In this document: positions 12,619 through 26,865 of the stretch, piece by piece | Position numbering within the stretch: the first letter of the stretch is position 1 | Layout: each line of letters starts with the position of its first letter | NCBI GenBank assembly: GCA_920105625.2 | Contig: OV050032.1 | Location: forward strand, 70,351,879 to 70,415,878 | DNA: 64,000 nucleotides | Reading direction: 5' to 3' | Source: Clusia tigrina | Taxonomy: Eukaryota > Arthropoda > Insecta > Diptera > Clusiidae | Notes under the pieces: generated by a model | Databases searched by the model: none | Seen by the model: the letters and a program-made list of their open reading frames with translations, nothing else | Told to the model about the DNA's origin: nothing | Made by a program: the position numbers and the translations under genes

Positions 12619-15600
12619 AAGATACTCGAGTACTTTATTGTTACAAAATTTCAAGGTTTTATGACGCTCCAGTAAAAAGTTACAAGCATTTGTATGTTGC
12701 AAACTTTGATAGGTATAGGACGCACCGTATTGAAGTTTGGGGCCATTTGAAGTTTTATCACTTTTTGATTTTTTAGTCAATTGTAGCATAGTTATGAGCG
12801 ATAACTTAAATTGATAAGAAGCACGAGTACTTTATTGTCACAAAATTTCAGGATTTTATGACGCTCCAGTAAAAAGTTACAAGCATTTGTATGTTGCAAA
12901 GTTTGATAGGTGTAGGACGTACCGTATAGAAGTTAGGGCCATTTGAAGTTTTATCAGTGTTTGATTTGGGACTCAAGGGTAGCATAGCTTTGAGCGATAG
13001 CTTAAATTGACAAGAGGCTCGAGTACTTTATTGTTACAAAATTTCAAGGTTCTATGACGCTCCAGTAAAAATTTACAAGAATTTGTATGTTGCAAACTTT
13101 GATAGGTGTAGTGCGTACCGTCTAGAAGTTAGGGCCATTTGAAGTTTTATCAGTGTTTGATTTGCGACTTAAGGGTAGCATAGCTTTGAGCGATAGCTTA
13201 AATTGACAAGAGGCTCGAGTACTTTATTGTTACAAAATTTCAAGGTTTTATGACGCTCCAGTAAAAATTTACAAGCAATTGTACGTTACAAACTTTGATA
13301 GGTATAGGGTGCACCGTATTGAAGTTAGGGGTCATTTGAAGTTTTATCACTTTTTGATTTTGGAGTCAAGGGTAGCACAGTTAGGAGCGATCACTTAAAT
13401 TGATAAGAGTCACGAGTACTTTATTGTCACAAAATTTCAAGGTTTTATGACGCTCCAGTAAAGAGTTACAAGCATTTGTATGTTGCAAAGTTTGATAGGT
13501 GTACGAAGTACCGTATATAAGTTAGGGCCATTTGACGTTTTATCAGTGTTTGATTTGGGACTCAATGGTAGCATAGCTTTGAGCGATAGCTTAAATTGAC
13601 AAGAGGCTCGAGTACTTTATTGTTACAAAATTTCAAGGTGTTATGACGCTCCAGTAAAAATTTACAAGCAATTGTATGTTGCAAACTTTGATAGGTGTAG
13701 GACGTACCATATAGAAGTTAGGGCCATTTGAAGTTTTATCAGTGTTTGATTTGGGACTCAAGGGGAGCATAGCTTCGAGCGATAGCTGAAATTGACAAGA
13801 GGCTCGAGTACTTTATTGTTACAAAATTTCAAGGTTCTATGACGCTCCAGTAAAAATTTACAAGTATTTGTATGTTGCAAACTTTGATAGGTGTAGGACG
13901 TACCAATAGAAGTTAGGGTCATTTGAAGTTTTATCAGTGTTTGATTTGGGACTCAAGGGTAGCATAGCTTTGAGCGATAGCTTAAATTGACAAGAGGCTC
14001 GAGTACTTTATTGTTACAAAATTTCAAGGTTTTATGACGCTCCAGTAAAAATTTACAAGCAATTGTATGTTGCAAACTTTGATAGGTGTAGGACGTACCG
14101 TATAGAAGTTAGGGCCATTTGAAGTTTTATCAGTGTTTGATTTGGGACTCAAGGGTAGCATAGCTTTGAGCGATAGCTTAAATTGACAAGAGGCTCGAGT
14201 ACTTTATTGTTACAAAATTTCAAGGTTTTATGACGCTCCAGTAAAAAGTTACAAGCATTTGTATGTTGCAAACTTTGATAGGTATAGGACGCACCGTATT
14301 GAATTTAGGGGCCATTTGAAGTTTTATCACTGTTTGATTTTGGAGTCAAGGGTAGCATAGTTATGAGCGATAGCTTAAATTGATAAGAAGTACGAGTACT
14401 TTATTGTCACAAAATTTGAAGGTTTTATGACGCTCCAGTAAAAAGTTACAAGCATTTGTATGCTGCAAACTTTTATAGGTATAGGATGCACCGTATTGAA
14501 GTTAGGGGTCATTTGAAGTTTTATCACTTTTTGATTTTGGAGTCAAGGGTAGCACAGTTAGGAGCGATAACTTAAATTGATAAGAAGCACGAGTACTTTA
14601 TTGTTACAAAATTTCAAGGTTTTATGACGCTCCAGTAAAAATTTACAAGCAATTGTATGTTGCAAACTTTGATAGGTGTAGGACGTACCATATAAAAGTT
14701 AGGGCCATTTGAAGTTTTATCAGTGTTTGATTTGGAACTCAAGGGTAGCAAAGCTTTAAGCGAGAGCTTAAATTGAGAAGAGGCTGGAGTACTTTATTGT
14801 TACAAAATTTCAAGGTGCTATGACGCTCCAGTAAAAAGTTACAAGCATTTGTATGTTGCAAACTTTGATAGGTGTAGGACGTACCGTATAGAAGTTAGTG
14901 CGATTTGAAGTTTTATCAGTGTTTGATTTAGGACCCAAGGGTAGCAATGCTTTGAACGATGGCTTAAATTGACAAGAGGCTCGAGAACTTAATTGTTACA
15001 AAGTTTCAAGGTTTTATGACGCTCCAGTAAAAAGTTGAAAGCACTTGTATGTTGCAAACTTTGATAGGTATAGGACGCACCGTATTGAAGTTTGGGGCCA
15101 TTTGAAGTTTTATCACTTTTTGATTTTGGAGTCAAGGGTAGCATAGTTATGAGCGATAACTTAAATTGATAAGAAGCACGAGTACTTTATTGTCACAAAA
15201 TTTCAAGATTTTATGACGCTCCAGTAAAAAGTTACAAGCATTTGTATGTTGCAAAGTTTGATAGGTGTAGGACGTACCGTATAGAAGTTAGGGCCATTTG
15301 AAGTTTTATCAGTGTTTGATTTGGGACTCAAGGGTAGCATAGCTTTGAGCGATAGCTTAAATTGACAAGAGGCTCGAGTACTTTATTGTTACAAAATTTC
15401 AAGGTTCTATGACGCTCCAGTAAAAATTTACAAGTATTTGTATGTTGCAAACTTTGATAGGTGTAGGACGTACCAATAGAAGTTAAGGTCATTTGAAGTT
15501 TTATCAGTGTTTGATTTGGGACTCAAGGGTAGCATAGCTTTGAGCGATAGCTTAAATTGACAAGAGGCTCGAGTACTTTATTGTTACAAAATTTCAAAGT

Positions 15601-16150
15601 TTTATGACGCTCCAGTAAAAATTTACAAGCAATTGTGTTTGCAAACTTTGATAGGTGTAGGACGTACCATATAGAAGTTAGGGCCATTTGAAGTTTTATC
15701 AGTGTTTGATTTGGGACTCAAGGGTAGCATAGCTTTGAGCGATAGCTTAAATTGACAAGAGGCTCGAGTACTTTATTGTTACAAAATTTCAAGGTTTTAT
15801 GACGCTCCAGTAAAAAGTTACAAGCATTTGTATGTTGCAAACTTTGATAGGTATAGGACGCACCGTATTGAATTTAGGGGCCATTTGAAGTTTTATCACT
15901 GTTTGATTTTGGAGTCAAGGGTAGCATAGTTATGAGCGATAGCTTAAATTGATAAGAAGTACGAGTACTTTATTGTCACAAAATTTGAAGGTTTTATGAC
16001 GCTCCAGTAAAAAGTTACAAGCATTTGTATGCTGCAAACTTTGATAGGTATAGGATGCACCGTATTGAAGTTAGGGGTCATTTGAAGTTTTATCACTTTT
16101 TGATTTTGGAGTCAAGGGTAGCACAGTTAGGAGCGATAACTTAAATTGAT
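12619..16150. repeat. 18-monomer tandem duplication, copy 2 (3532 bp)
   Basis: It is adjacent to copy 1. The junction is visible at 12610-12625, where a class B centre (AACTTAAATTGATAAG) runs directly into ATACTCGAG, the start of copy 1. At the far end, about 16150, the sequence returns to AAGCACGAG and the match stops. Confidence 0.9.
14720..16150. repeat. Seven-monomer block repeated 8 monomers downstream
   Basis: It matches about 16290-17720 at an offset of 1568-1569 bp (8 x 196). Shared markers are ACCCAAGGGTA before a GCTTTGAACG centre, the ACCAATAGAAGTT monomer and TATGCTGCAAAC. The two copies differ at scattered bases, for example TTAAGGTC versus TTTGGGTC. Confidence 0.7.
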
Positions 16151-18089
16151 AAGAAGCACGAGTACTTTATTGTCACAAAATTTCAAGGTTTTATGACGCT
16201 CCAGTAAAAAGTTACAAGCGTTTGTATGTTGCAAACTTTGATAAGTGTAGGACGTACAATATAAAAGTTAAGGCCATTTGAAGTTTTATCAGTGTTTGAT
16301 TTGGAACTCAAGGGTAGCAAAGCTTTAAGCGAGAGCTTAAATTGAGAAGAGGCTGGAGTACTTTATTGTTACAAAATTTCAAGGTGTTATGACGCTCCAG
16401 TAAAAAGTTACAAGCATTTGTATGTTGCAAACTTTGATAGGTGTAGGACGTACCGTATAGAAGTTAGTGCCATTTGAAGTTTTATCAGTGTTTGATTTAG
16501 GACCCAAGGGTAGGAATGCTTTGAACGATAGCTTAAATTGACAAGAGGCTCGAGAACTTAATTGTTACAAAGTTTCAAGGTTTTATGACGCTCCAGTAAA
16601 AAGTTGAAAGCACTTGTATGTTGCAAACTTTGATAGGTATAGGACGCACCGTATTGAAGTTTGGGGCCATTTGAAGTTTTATCACTTTTTGATTTTGGAG
16701 TCAAGGGTAGCATAGTTATGAGCGATAACTTAAATTGATAAGAAGCACGAGTACTTTATTGTCACAAAATTTCAAGATTTTATGACGCTCCAGTAAAAAG
16801 TTACAAGCATTTGTATGTTGCAAAGTTTGATAGGTGTAGGACGTACCGTATAGAAGTTAGGGCCATTTGAAGTTTTATCAGTGTTTGATTTGGGACTCAA
16901 GGGTAGCATAGCTTTGAGCGATAGCTTAAATTGACAAGAGGCTCGAGTACTTTATTGTTACAAAATTTCAAGGTTCTATGACGCTCCAGTAAAAATTTAC
17001 AAGTATTTGTATGTTGCAAACTTTGATAGGTGTAGGACGTACCAATAGAAGTTTGGGTCATTTGAAGTTTTATCAGTGTTTGATTTGGGACTCAAGGGTA
17101 GCATAGCTTTGAGCGATAGCTTAAATTGACAAGAGGCTCGAGTACTTTATTGTTACAAAATTTCAAGGTTTTATGACGCTCCAGTAAAAATTTACAAGCA
17201 ATTGTGTGTTGCAAACTTTGATAGGTGTAGGACGTACCATATAGAAGTTAGGGCCATTTGAAGTTTTATCAGTGTTTGATTTGGGACTCAAGGGTAGCAT
17301 AGCTTTGAGCGATAGCTTAAATTGACAAGAGGCTCGAGTACTTTATTGTTACAAAATTTCAAGGTTTTATGACGCTCCAGTAAAAAGTTACAAGCATTTG
17401 TATGTTGCAAACTTTGATAGGTATAGGACGCACCGTATTGAATTTAGGGGCCATTTGAAGTTTTATCACTGTTTGATTTTGGAGTCAAGGGTAGCATAGT
17501 TATGAGCGATAGCTTAAATTGATAAGAAGTACGAGTACTTTATTGTCACAAAATTTGAAGGTTTTATGACGCTCCAGTAAAAAGTTACAAGCATTTGTAT
17601 GCTGCAAACTTTGATAGGTATAGGATGCACCGTATTGAAGTTAGGGGTCATTTGAAGTTTTATCACTTTTTGATTTTGGAGTCAAGGGTAGCACAGTTAG
17701 GAGCGATAACTTAAATTGATAAGAAGCACGAGTACTTTATTGTCACAAAATTTCAAGGTTTTATGACGCTCCAGTAAAAAGTTACAAGCATTTGTATGCT
17801 GCAAACTTTGATAGGTGTAGGACGTACCATATAGAAGTTAGGGCCATTTGAAGTTTTATCAGTGTTTGATTTGGAACTCAAGGGTAGCAAAGCTTTAAGC
17901 GAGAGCTTAAATTGAGAAGAGGCTGGAGTACTTTATTGTTACAAAATTTCAAAGTTTTATGACGCTCCAGTAAAAATTTACAAGCAATTGTATGTTGCAA
18001 ACTTTGATAGGTGTAGGACGTACCATATAGAAGTTAGGGCCATTTGAAGTTTTATCAGTGTTTGATTTGGGACTCAAGGGTAGCATAGC

Positions 18090-18958
18090 TTTGAGCGATA
18101 GCTTAAATTGACAAGAGGCTCGAGTACTTTATTGTTACAAAATTTCAAGGTTTTATGACGCTCCAGTAAAAAGTTACAAGCATTTGTATGTTGCAAACTT
18201 TGATAGGTATAGGACGCACCGTATTGAATTTAGGGGCCATTTGAAGTTTTATCACTGTTTGATTTTGGAGTCAAGGGTAGCATAGTTATGAGCGATAGCT
18301 TAAATTGATAAGAAGTACGAGTACTTTATTGTCACAAAATTTGAAGGTTTTATGACACTCCAGTAAAAAGTTACAAGCATTTGTATGCTGCAAATTTTGA
18401 TAGGTATAGGATGCACCGTATTGAAGTTAGGGGTCATTTGAAGTTTTATCACTTTTTGATTTTGGAGTCAAGGGTAGCACAGTTAGGAGCGATAACTTAA
18501 ATTGATAAGAAGCACGAGTACTTTATTGTCACAAAATTTCAAGGTTTTATGACGCTCCAGTAAAAAGTTACAAGCATTTGTATGTTGCAAACTTTGATAG
18601 GTGTAGGACGTACCATATAGAAGTTAGGGCCATTTGAAGTTTTATCAGTGTTTGATTTGGAACTCAAGGGTAGCAAAGCTTTAAGCGAGAGCTTAAATTG
18701 AGAAGAGGCTGGAGTACTTTATTGTTACAAAATTTCAAGGTTTTATGACGCTCCAGTAAAAAGTTACAAGCATTTGAATGTTGCAAACTTTGATAGGTGT
18801 GGGACGTACCGTATATAAGTTAGGACCATTTGAAGTTTTATCAGTGTTTGATTTGGACTTAAGGGTAGCAAAGCTTTAAGCGATAGCTTAAATTGACAAG
18901 AGGCTGGAGTACTTTATTGTTACAAAATTTCAAGGTGTTATGACGCTCCAGTAAAAAG
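18090..18958. repeat. 4.4-monomer block repeated at 21816-22684
   Basis: The offset is 3726 bp (19 monomers). Both copies share the rare TATGACACTCCAG and the same order of class B and C monomers. I noticed two substitutions, at 18399/22125 and 18869/22595 (both approximate). Confidence 0.75.
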
Positions 18959-20019
18959 TTACAAGCATTTGTATGTTGCAAATTTTGATAGGTGTAGGAC
19001 GTACCGTATAGAAGTAAGGGCAATTTAAAGTTTTATCAGTGTTTGATTTGGGACTCAAGGGTAGCATAGCTTTGAGCGATAGCTTAAATTGACAAGAGGC
19101 TGGAGTACTTTATTGTTACAAAATTTCAAGGTGTTATGACGCTCCAGTAAAAAGTTACAAGCATTTGTATGTTGCAAATTTTGATAGGTGTAGGACGTAC
19201 CGTATAGAAGTAAGGGCCATTTAAAGTTTTATCAGTGTTTGATTTGGGACTCAAGGGTAGCATAGCTTTGAGCGATAGCTTAAATTGACAAGAGGCTCGA
19301 GTACTTTATTGTTACAAAATTTCAAGGTTCTATGGCGCTCCAGTAAAAATTTACAAGCAATTGTATGTTGCAAACTTTGATAGGTGTAGGACGTACCGAA
19401 TAGAAGTTAGGGCCATTTGAAGTTTTATCAGTGTTTGATTTGGGACTCAAAGGTAGCATAGCTTTGAGCGATAGCTTAAATTGACAAGAGGCTCGAGTAC
19501 TTTATTGTTACAAAGTTTCAAGGTTTTATGACGCTCCAGTAAAAAATTAAAAGCATTTGTATGCTGCAAACTTTGATAGGTAAAGGATGCACCGTATTGA
19601 AGTTAGGGGTCATTTGAAGTTTTATCACTTTTTGATTTTGGAGTCAAGGGTAGCACAGTTAGGAGCGATAACTTAAATTGATAAGAAGCACGAGTACTTT
19701 ATTGTCACAAAATTTCAAGGTTTTATGACGCTCCAGTAAAAAGTTACAAGCATTTGTATGTTGCCAAGTTTGATAGGTGTACGACGTACCGTATAGAATT
19801 TTGGGTCATTTGAAGTTTTATCAGTGTTTGATTTGGGACTCAAGAGTAGCATAGCTTTGAGCGATAACTTAAATTGACAAGAGGCTCGAGTACTTCATTG
19901 TTACAAAATTTCAAGGTTCTATGACGCTCCAGTAAAAAATTACAAGCATTTGTATATTGCAAACTTTGATAGATGTAGGATATACGGTATAGAAGTTAGG
20001 GCCATATGATGTTTTATCA

Positions 20020-21465
20020 GTGTTTGATTTGGGACTCAAGGGTAGCATTGCTTTGAGCGATATCTTAAATTGACAAGAAGCTCGAGTACTTTATTGCTAC
20101 AAAATTTCAAGGTTTTCTGACGCTCCAGTAAAAAGTTACAAGCATTTGTATGTTGCAAACTTTGATAGATGTAGGATATACGGTATAGAAGTTAGGGCCA
20201 TATGATGTTTTATCAGTGTTTGATTTGGGACTCAAGGGTAGCATAGCTTTGAGCGATAGCTTAAATTGACAAGAGGCTCGAGTACTTTATTGTCACAAAA
20301 TTTCAAGGTTTTATGACGCTCCAGTAAAAAGATACAAGCATTTGTATGTTGCAAACTTTGATAGGTGTAGGACGTACCATATAGAAGTTAGGGCCATTTG
20401 AAGTTTTATCAGTGTTTGATTTGGAACTCAAGGGTAGCAAAGCTTTAAGCGATAGCTTAAATTGAGAAGAGGCTGGAGTACTTTATTGTTACAAAATTTC
20501 AAGGTGTTATGACGCTCCAGTAAAAAGTTACAAGCATTTGTATGTTGCAAATTTTGATAGGTGTAGGACGTACCGTAAAGAAGTAAAACCATTTGAAGTT
20601 TTATCAGTGTTTGATTTGGGACTCAAGGGTAGCATAGCTTTGAGCGATAGCTTAAATTGACAAGAGGCTCGAGTACTTTATTGATACAAAATTTCAAGGT
20701 TTTATGACGCTCCAGTAGATAGTTACAAGGATTTGTATGTTTCAAACTTTGATAGATGTAGGACATACCGTATAGAAGTTAGGGCCATTTGAAGTTTTAT
20801 CAGTGTTTGATTTGGGACTCAAGGGTAGCATAGCTTTGAGCGATAGCTTAAATTGACAAGAGGCTAGAGTCCTTTATTGTTACAAAATTTCAAGGTTTTA
20901 TGACGCTCCAGTAAAAAGTTACAAGCATTTGTATGTTGCAAACTTTGATAGGTGTAGGACGTACCATATAGAAGTTAGGGCCATTTGAAGTTTTATCAGT
21001 GTTTGATTTGGGACTCAAGGGTAGCATAGATTTGAGCGATAGCTTAAATTGACAAGAGGCTCGAGTACTTTATTGTTACAAAATTTCAAGGTTTTATGAC
21101 GCTCCAGTAAAAAGTTACAAGCATTTGAATGTTGCAAACTTTGATAGGTGTGGGACGTACCGTATAGAAGTTAGGACCATTTAAAGTTGTATCAGTGTTT
21201 GATTTGGGACTCAAGGGTAGCATAGCTTTGAGCGATAGCTTAAATTGACAAGAGGCTCGAGTACTTTATTGTTACAAAATTTCAAGGTTTTATGCCGCTC
21301 CAGTAAAAAGTTACAAGCATTTGAATGTTGCAAACTTTGATAGGTGTAGGACGTACCGTATAGAAGTTAGTGCCATTTGAAGATTTATCAGTGTTTGATT
21401 TGGGACTCAAGGGTAGCATAGCTGTGAACGATAGCTTAAATTGACCAGAGGCTCGAGTACTTTAT
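20020..21465. repeat. Seven-monomer block repeated at 23942-25387
   Basis: The offset is 3922 bp (20 monomers). Shared rare variants are GATATCTTAAATTGACAAG, GATAGTTACAAGGATTTG, GTAAAGAAGTAAAACC, AGAGTCCTTTATTG and ATGCCGCTCC. Confidence 0.8.
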
Positions 21466-24400
21466 TGTTACAAAATTTCAAGGTTTTATGACGCTCCAGT
21501 AAAAAGTTACAAGCATTTGTATGTTGCATACTTTGATAGGTGTAGGACGCACCGTATTGAAGTTTGGGGCCATTTGAAGTTTTATCACTTTTTGATTTTG
21601 GAGTCAAGGGTAGCATAGTTATGAGCGATAACTTAAATTGATAAGAAGCACGAGTACTTTATTGTCACAAAATTTCAAGATTTTATGACGCTCCAGTAAA
21701 AAGTTACAAGCATTTGTATGTTGCAAAGTTTGATAGGTGTAGGACGTACCGTATAGAAGTTAGGGCCATGTGAAGCTTTATCAGTGTTTGATTTGGGACA
21801 CAAGGGTATCATAGCTTTGAGCGATAGCTTAAATTGACAAGAGGCTCGAGTACTTTATTGTTACAAAATTTCAAGGTTTTATGACGCTCCAGTAAAAAGT
21901 TACAAGCATTTGTATGTTGCAAACTTTGATAGGTATAGGACGCACCGTATTGAATTTAGGGGCCATTTGAAGTTTTATCACTGTTTGATTTTGGAGTCAA
22001 GGGTAGCATAGTTATGAGCGATAGCTTAAATTGATAAGAAGTACGAGTACTTTATTGTCACAAAATTTGAAGGTTTTATGACACTCCAGTAAAAAGTTAC
22101 AAGCATTTGTATGCTGCAAACTTTGATAGGTATAGGATGCACCGTATTGAAGTTAGGGGTCATTTGAAGTTTTATCACTTTTTGATTTTGGAGTCAAGGG
22201 TAGCACAGTTAGGAGCGATAACTTAAATTGATAAGAAGCACGAGTACTTTATTGTCACAAAATTTCAAGGTTTTATGACGCTCCAGTAAAAAGTTACAAG
22301 CATTTGTATGTTGCAAACTTTGATAGGTGTAGGACGTACCATATAGAAGTTAGGGCCATTTGAAGTTTTATCAGTGTTTGATTTGGAACTCAAGGGTAGC
22401 AAAGCTTTAAGCGAGAGCTTAAATTGAGAAGAGGCTGGAGTACTTTATTGTTACAAAATTTCAAGGTTTTATGACGCTCCAGTAAAAAGTTACAAGCATT
22501 TGAATGTTGCAAACTTTGATAGGTGTGGGACGTACCGTATATAAGTTAGGACCATTTGAAGTTTTATCAGTGTTTGATTTGGACTTAAGGGTAGCAGAGC
22601 TTTAAGCGATAGCTTAAATTGACAAGAGGCTGGAGTACTTTATTGTTACAAAATTTCAAGGTGTTATGACGCTCCAGTAAAAAATTAAAAGCATTTGTAT
22701 GCTGCAAACTTTGATAGGTATAGGATGCACCGTATTGAAGTTAGGGGTCATTTGAAGTTTTATCACTTTTTGATTTTGGAGTCAAGGGTAGCACAGTTAG
22801 GAGCGATAACTTAAATTGATAAGAAGCACGAGTACTTTATTGTCACAAAATTTCAAGGTTTTATGACGCTCCAGTAAAAAGTTACAAGCATTTGTATGTT
22901 GCAAATTTTGATAGGTGTAGGACGTACCGTATAGAAGTTAGGGCCATTTAAAGTTTTATCAGTGTTTGATTTGGGACTCAAGGGTAGCATAGCTTTGAGC
23001 GATAGCTTAAATTGACAAGAGGCTCGAGTACTTTATTGTTACAAAATTTCAAGGTTCTATGGCGCTCCAGTAAAAATTTACAAGCATTTGTATGTTGCAA
23101 ACTTTGATAGGTGTAGTGCCTACCGTCTAGAAGTTAGGGCCATTTGAAGTTTTATCAGTGTTTGATTTGGGACTCAAGGGTAGCATAGCTTTGAGCGATA
23201 GCTTAAATTGACAAGAGGCTCGAGTATTTTATTGTTACAAAATTTCAAGGTTTTTTGACGATCCAGTAAAATTTACAAGCAATTGTATGTTGCAAACTTT
23301 GATAGGTGTAGGACGTACCGTATAGAAGTTAGGGCCATTTGAAGTTTTATCAGTGTTTGATTTGGGACTCAAAGGTAGCATAGCTTTGAGCGATAGCTTA
23401 AATTGACAAGGGGCTCGAGTACTTTATTGTTACAAAGTTTCAAGGTTTTATGACGCTCCAGTAAAAAATTAAAAGCATTTGTATGCTGCAAACTTTGATA
23501 GGTATAGGATGCACCGTATTGAAGTTAGGGGTCATTTGAAGTTTTATCACTTTTTGATTTTGGAGTCAAGGGTAGCACAGTTAGGAGCGATAACTTAAAT
23601 TGATAAGAAGCACGAGTACTTTATTGTCACAAAATTTCAAGGTTTTATGACGCTCCAGTAAAAAGTTACAAGCATTTGTATGTTGCAAACTTTGATAGGT
23701 GTAGGACGTACCGTATAGAAGTTAGGGCCATTTGAAGTTTTATCAGTGTTTGATTTGGAACTCAAGGGTAGCAAAGCTTTAAGCGATAGCTTAAATTGAG
23801 AAGAGGCTGGAGTACTTTATTGTTACAAAATGTCAAGGTGTTATGACGCTCCAGTAAAAAGTTACAAGCATTTGTATGTTGCAAACTTTGATAGGTGTAG
23901 GACGTACCGTATATAAGTTAGGGCCATTTGACGTTTTATCAGTGTTTGATTTGGGACTCAAGGGTAGCATAGCTTTGAGCGATATCTTAAATTGACAAGA
24001 AGCTCGAGTACTTTATTGCTACAGAATTTCAAGGTTTTCTGACGCTCCAGTAAAAAGTTACAAGCATTTGTATGTTGCAAACTTTGATAGATGTAGGATA
24101 TACGGTATAGAAGTTAGGGCCATATGATGTTTTATCAGTGTTTGATTTGGGACTCAAGGGTAGCATAGCTTTGAGCGATAGCTTAAATTGACAAGAGGCT
24201 CGAGTACTTTATTGTCACAAAATTTCAAGGTTTTATGACGCTCCAGTAAAAAGATACAAGCATTTGTATGTTGCAAACTTTGATAGGTGTAGGACGTACC
24301 ATATAGAAGTTAGGGCCATTTGAAGTTTTATCAGTGTTTGATTTGGAACTCAAGGGTAGCAAAGCTTTAAGCGATAGCTTAAATTGAGAAGAGGCTGGAG

Positions 24401-26865
24401 TACTTTATTGTTACAAAATGTCAAGGTGTTATGACGCTCCAGTAAAAAGTTACAAGCATTTGTATGTTGCAAATTTTGATAGGTGTAGGACGTACCGTAA
24501 AGAAGTAAAACCATTTGAAGTTTTATCAGTGTTTGATTTGGGACTCAAGGGTAGCATAGCTTTGAGCGATAGCTTAAATTGACAAGAGGCTCGAGTACTT
24601 TATTGATACAAAATTTCAAGGTTTTATGACGCTCCTATAGATAGTTACAAGGATTTGTATGTTTCAAACTTTGATAGATGTAGGACATACCGTATAGAAG
24701 TTAGGGCCATTTGAAGTTTTATCAGTGTTTGATTTGGGACTCAAGGGTAGCATAGCTTTGAGCGATAGCTTAAATTGACAAGAGGCTAGAGTCCTTTATT
24801 GTTACAAAATTTCAAGGTTTTATGACGCTCCAGTAAAAAGTTACAAGCATTTGTATGTTGCAAACTTTGATAGGTGTAGGACGTACCATATAGAAGTTAG
24901 GGCCATTTGAAGTTTTATCAGTGTTTGATTTGGGACTCAAGGGTAGCATAGCTTTGAGCGATAGCTTAAATTGACAAGAGGCTCGAGTACTTTATTGTTA
25001 CAAAATTTCAAGGTTTTATGACGCTCCAGTAAAAAGTTACAAGCATTTGAATGTTGCAAACTTTGATAGGTGTGGGACGTACCGTATAGAAGTTAGGACC
25101 ATTTAAAGTTGTATCAGTGTTTGATTTGGGACTCAAGGGTAGCATAGCTTTGAGCGATAGCTTAAATTGAGAAGAGGCTCGAGTACTTTATTGTTACAAA
25201 ATTTCAAGGTTTTATGCCGCTCCAGTAAAAAGTTACAAGCATTTGAATGTTGCAAACTTTGATAGGTGTAGGACGTACCGTATAGAAGTTAGTGCCATTT
25301 GAAGTTTTATCAGTGTTTGATTTGGGACTCAAGGGTAGCATAGCTGTGAACGATAGCTTAAATTGACAAGAGGCTCGAGAACTTAATTGTTACATAGTTT
25401 CAAGGTTTTATGACGCTCCAGTAAAAAGTTAAAAGCACTTGTATGTTGCAAACTTTAATAGGTATAGGACGCACCGTATTGAAGTTTGGGGCCATTTGAA
25501 GTTTTATCACTTTTTGATTTTGGAGTCAAGGGTAGCATAGTTATGAGCGATAACTTAAATTGATAAGAAGCACGAGTACTTTATTGTCACAAAATTTCAA
25601 GATTTTATGACGCTCCAGTTAAAAGTTACAAGCATTTGTATGTTGCCAAGTTTGATAGGTGTACGACGTACCGTATAGAAGTTTGGGTCATTTGAAGTTT
25701 TATCAGTGTTTGATTTAAGACTCAAGAGTAGCATAGCTTTGAGCGATAACTTAAATTGACAAGAGGCTCGAGTACTTCATTGTTACAAAATTTCAAGTTT
25801 CTATGACGCTCCAGTAAAAATTTACAAGAAGTTGTATGTTGCAAACTTTGATAGGTGTAGTGCGTACCGTCTAGAAGTTAGGGCCATTTGAAGTTTTATC
25901 AGTGTTTGATTTGCGACTCAAGGGTAGCATAGCTTTGAACGATAGCTTAAATTGACAAGAGGCTCGAGTACTTTATTGTTACAAAATTTCAAGGTTTTAT
26001 GACGCTCCAGTAAAAATGTACAAGCAATTGTATGTTGCAAACTTTGATAGGTGTAGGACGTACCATATAGAAGTTAGGGCCATTTGAAGTTTTATCAGTG
26101 TTTGATTTGGGACTCAAGGGTAGCATAGCTTTGAGCGATAGCTGAAATTGATAAGAAGTACGAGTACTTTATTGTCACAAAATTTCAAGGTTTTATGACG
26201 CTCCAGTAAAAAGTTACAAGCATTTGTATGTTGCAAAGTTTGATAGGCGTAGGACGTACCGTATAGAAGTTAGGGCCATTTGAAGTTTTATCAGTGTTTG
26301 ATTTGGGACTCAAGGGTAGCATAGCTTTGAGCGATAGCTTAAATTGAGAAAAGGCTCGAGTACTTTATTGTTACAAAATTTCAAGGTTCTATGACGCTCC
26401 CGTAAAAAGTTACAAGCATTTGTATGTTGCAAACTTTGATAGGTGTAGGACGTACCGTATAGAAGTTAGGGCCATTTGAAGTTTTATCAGTGTTTGATTT
26501 GGGACTCAAGGGTAGCATAGCTTTGAGCGATAGCTTAAATTGACAAGAGGCTCGAGTACTTTATTGTTACAAAGTTTCAAGGTTTTATGACGCTCCAGTA
26601 AAAAGTTACAAGCATTTGTATGCTGCAAACTTTGATAGGTATAGGATGCACCGTATTGAAGTTAGGGGTCATTTGAAGTTTTATCACTTTTTGATTTTGG
26701 AGTCAAGAGTAGCACAGTTAAGAGCGATAACTTAAATTGATAGGAAGCACGAGTACTTAATTGTCACAAAATTTCAAGGTTTTATGACGCTCCAGTAAAA
26801 AGTTACAAGCATTTGTATGCTGCAAAGTTTGATAGGTGTACGACGTACCGTATAGAAGTTTGGGC

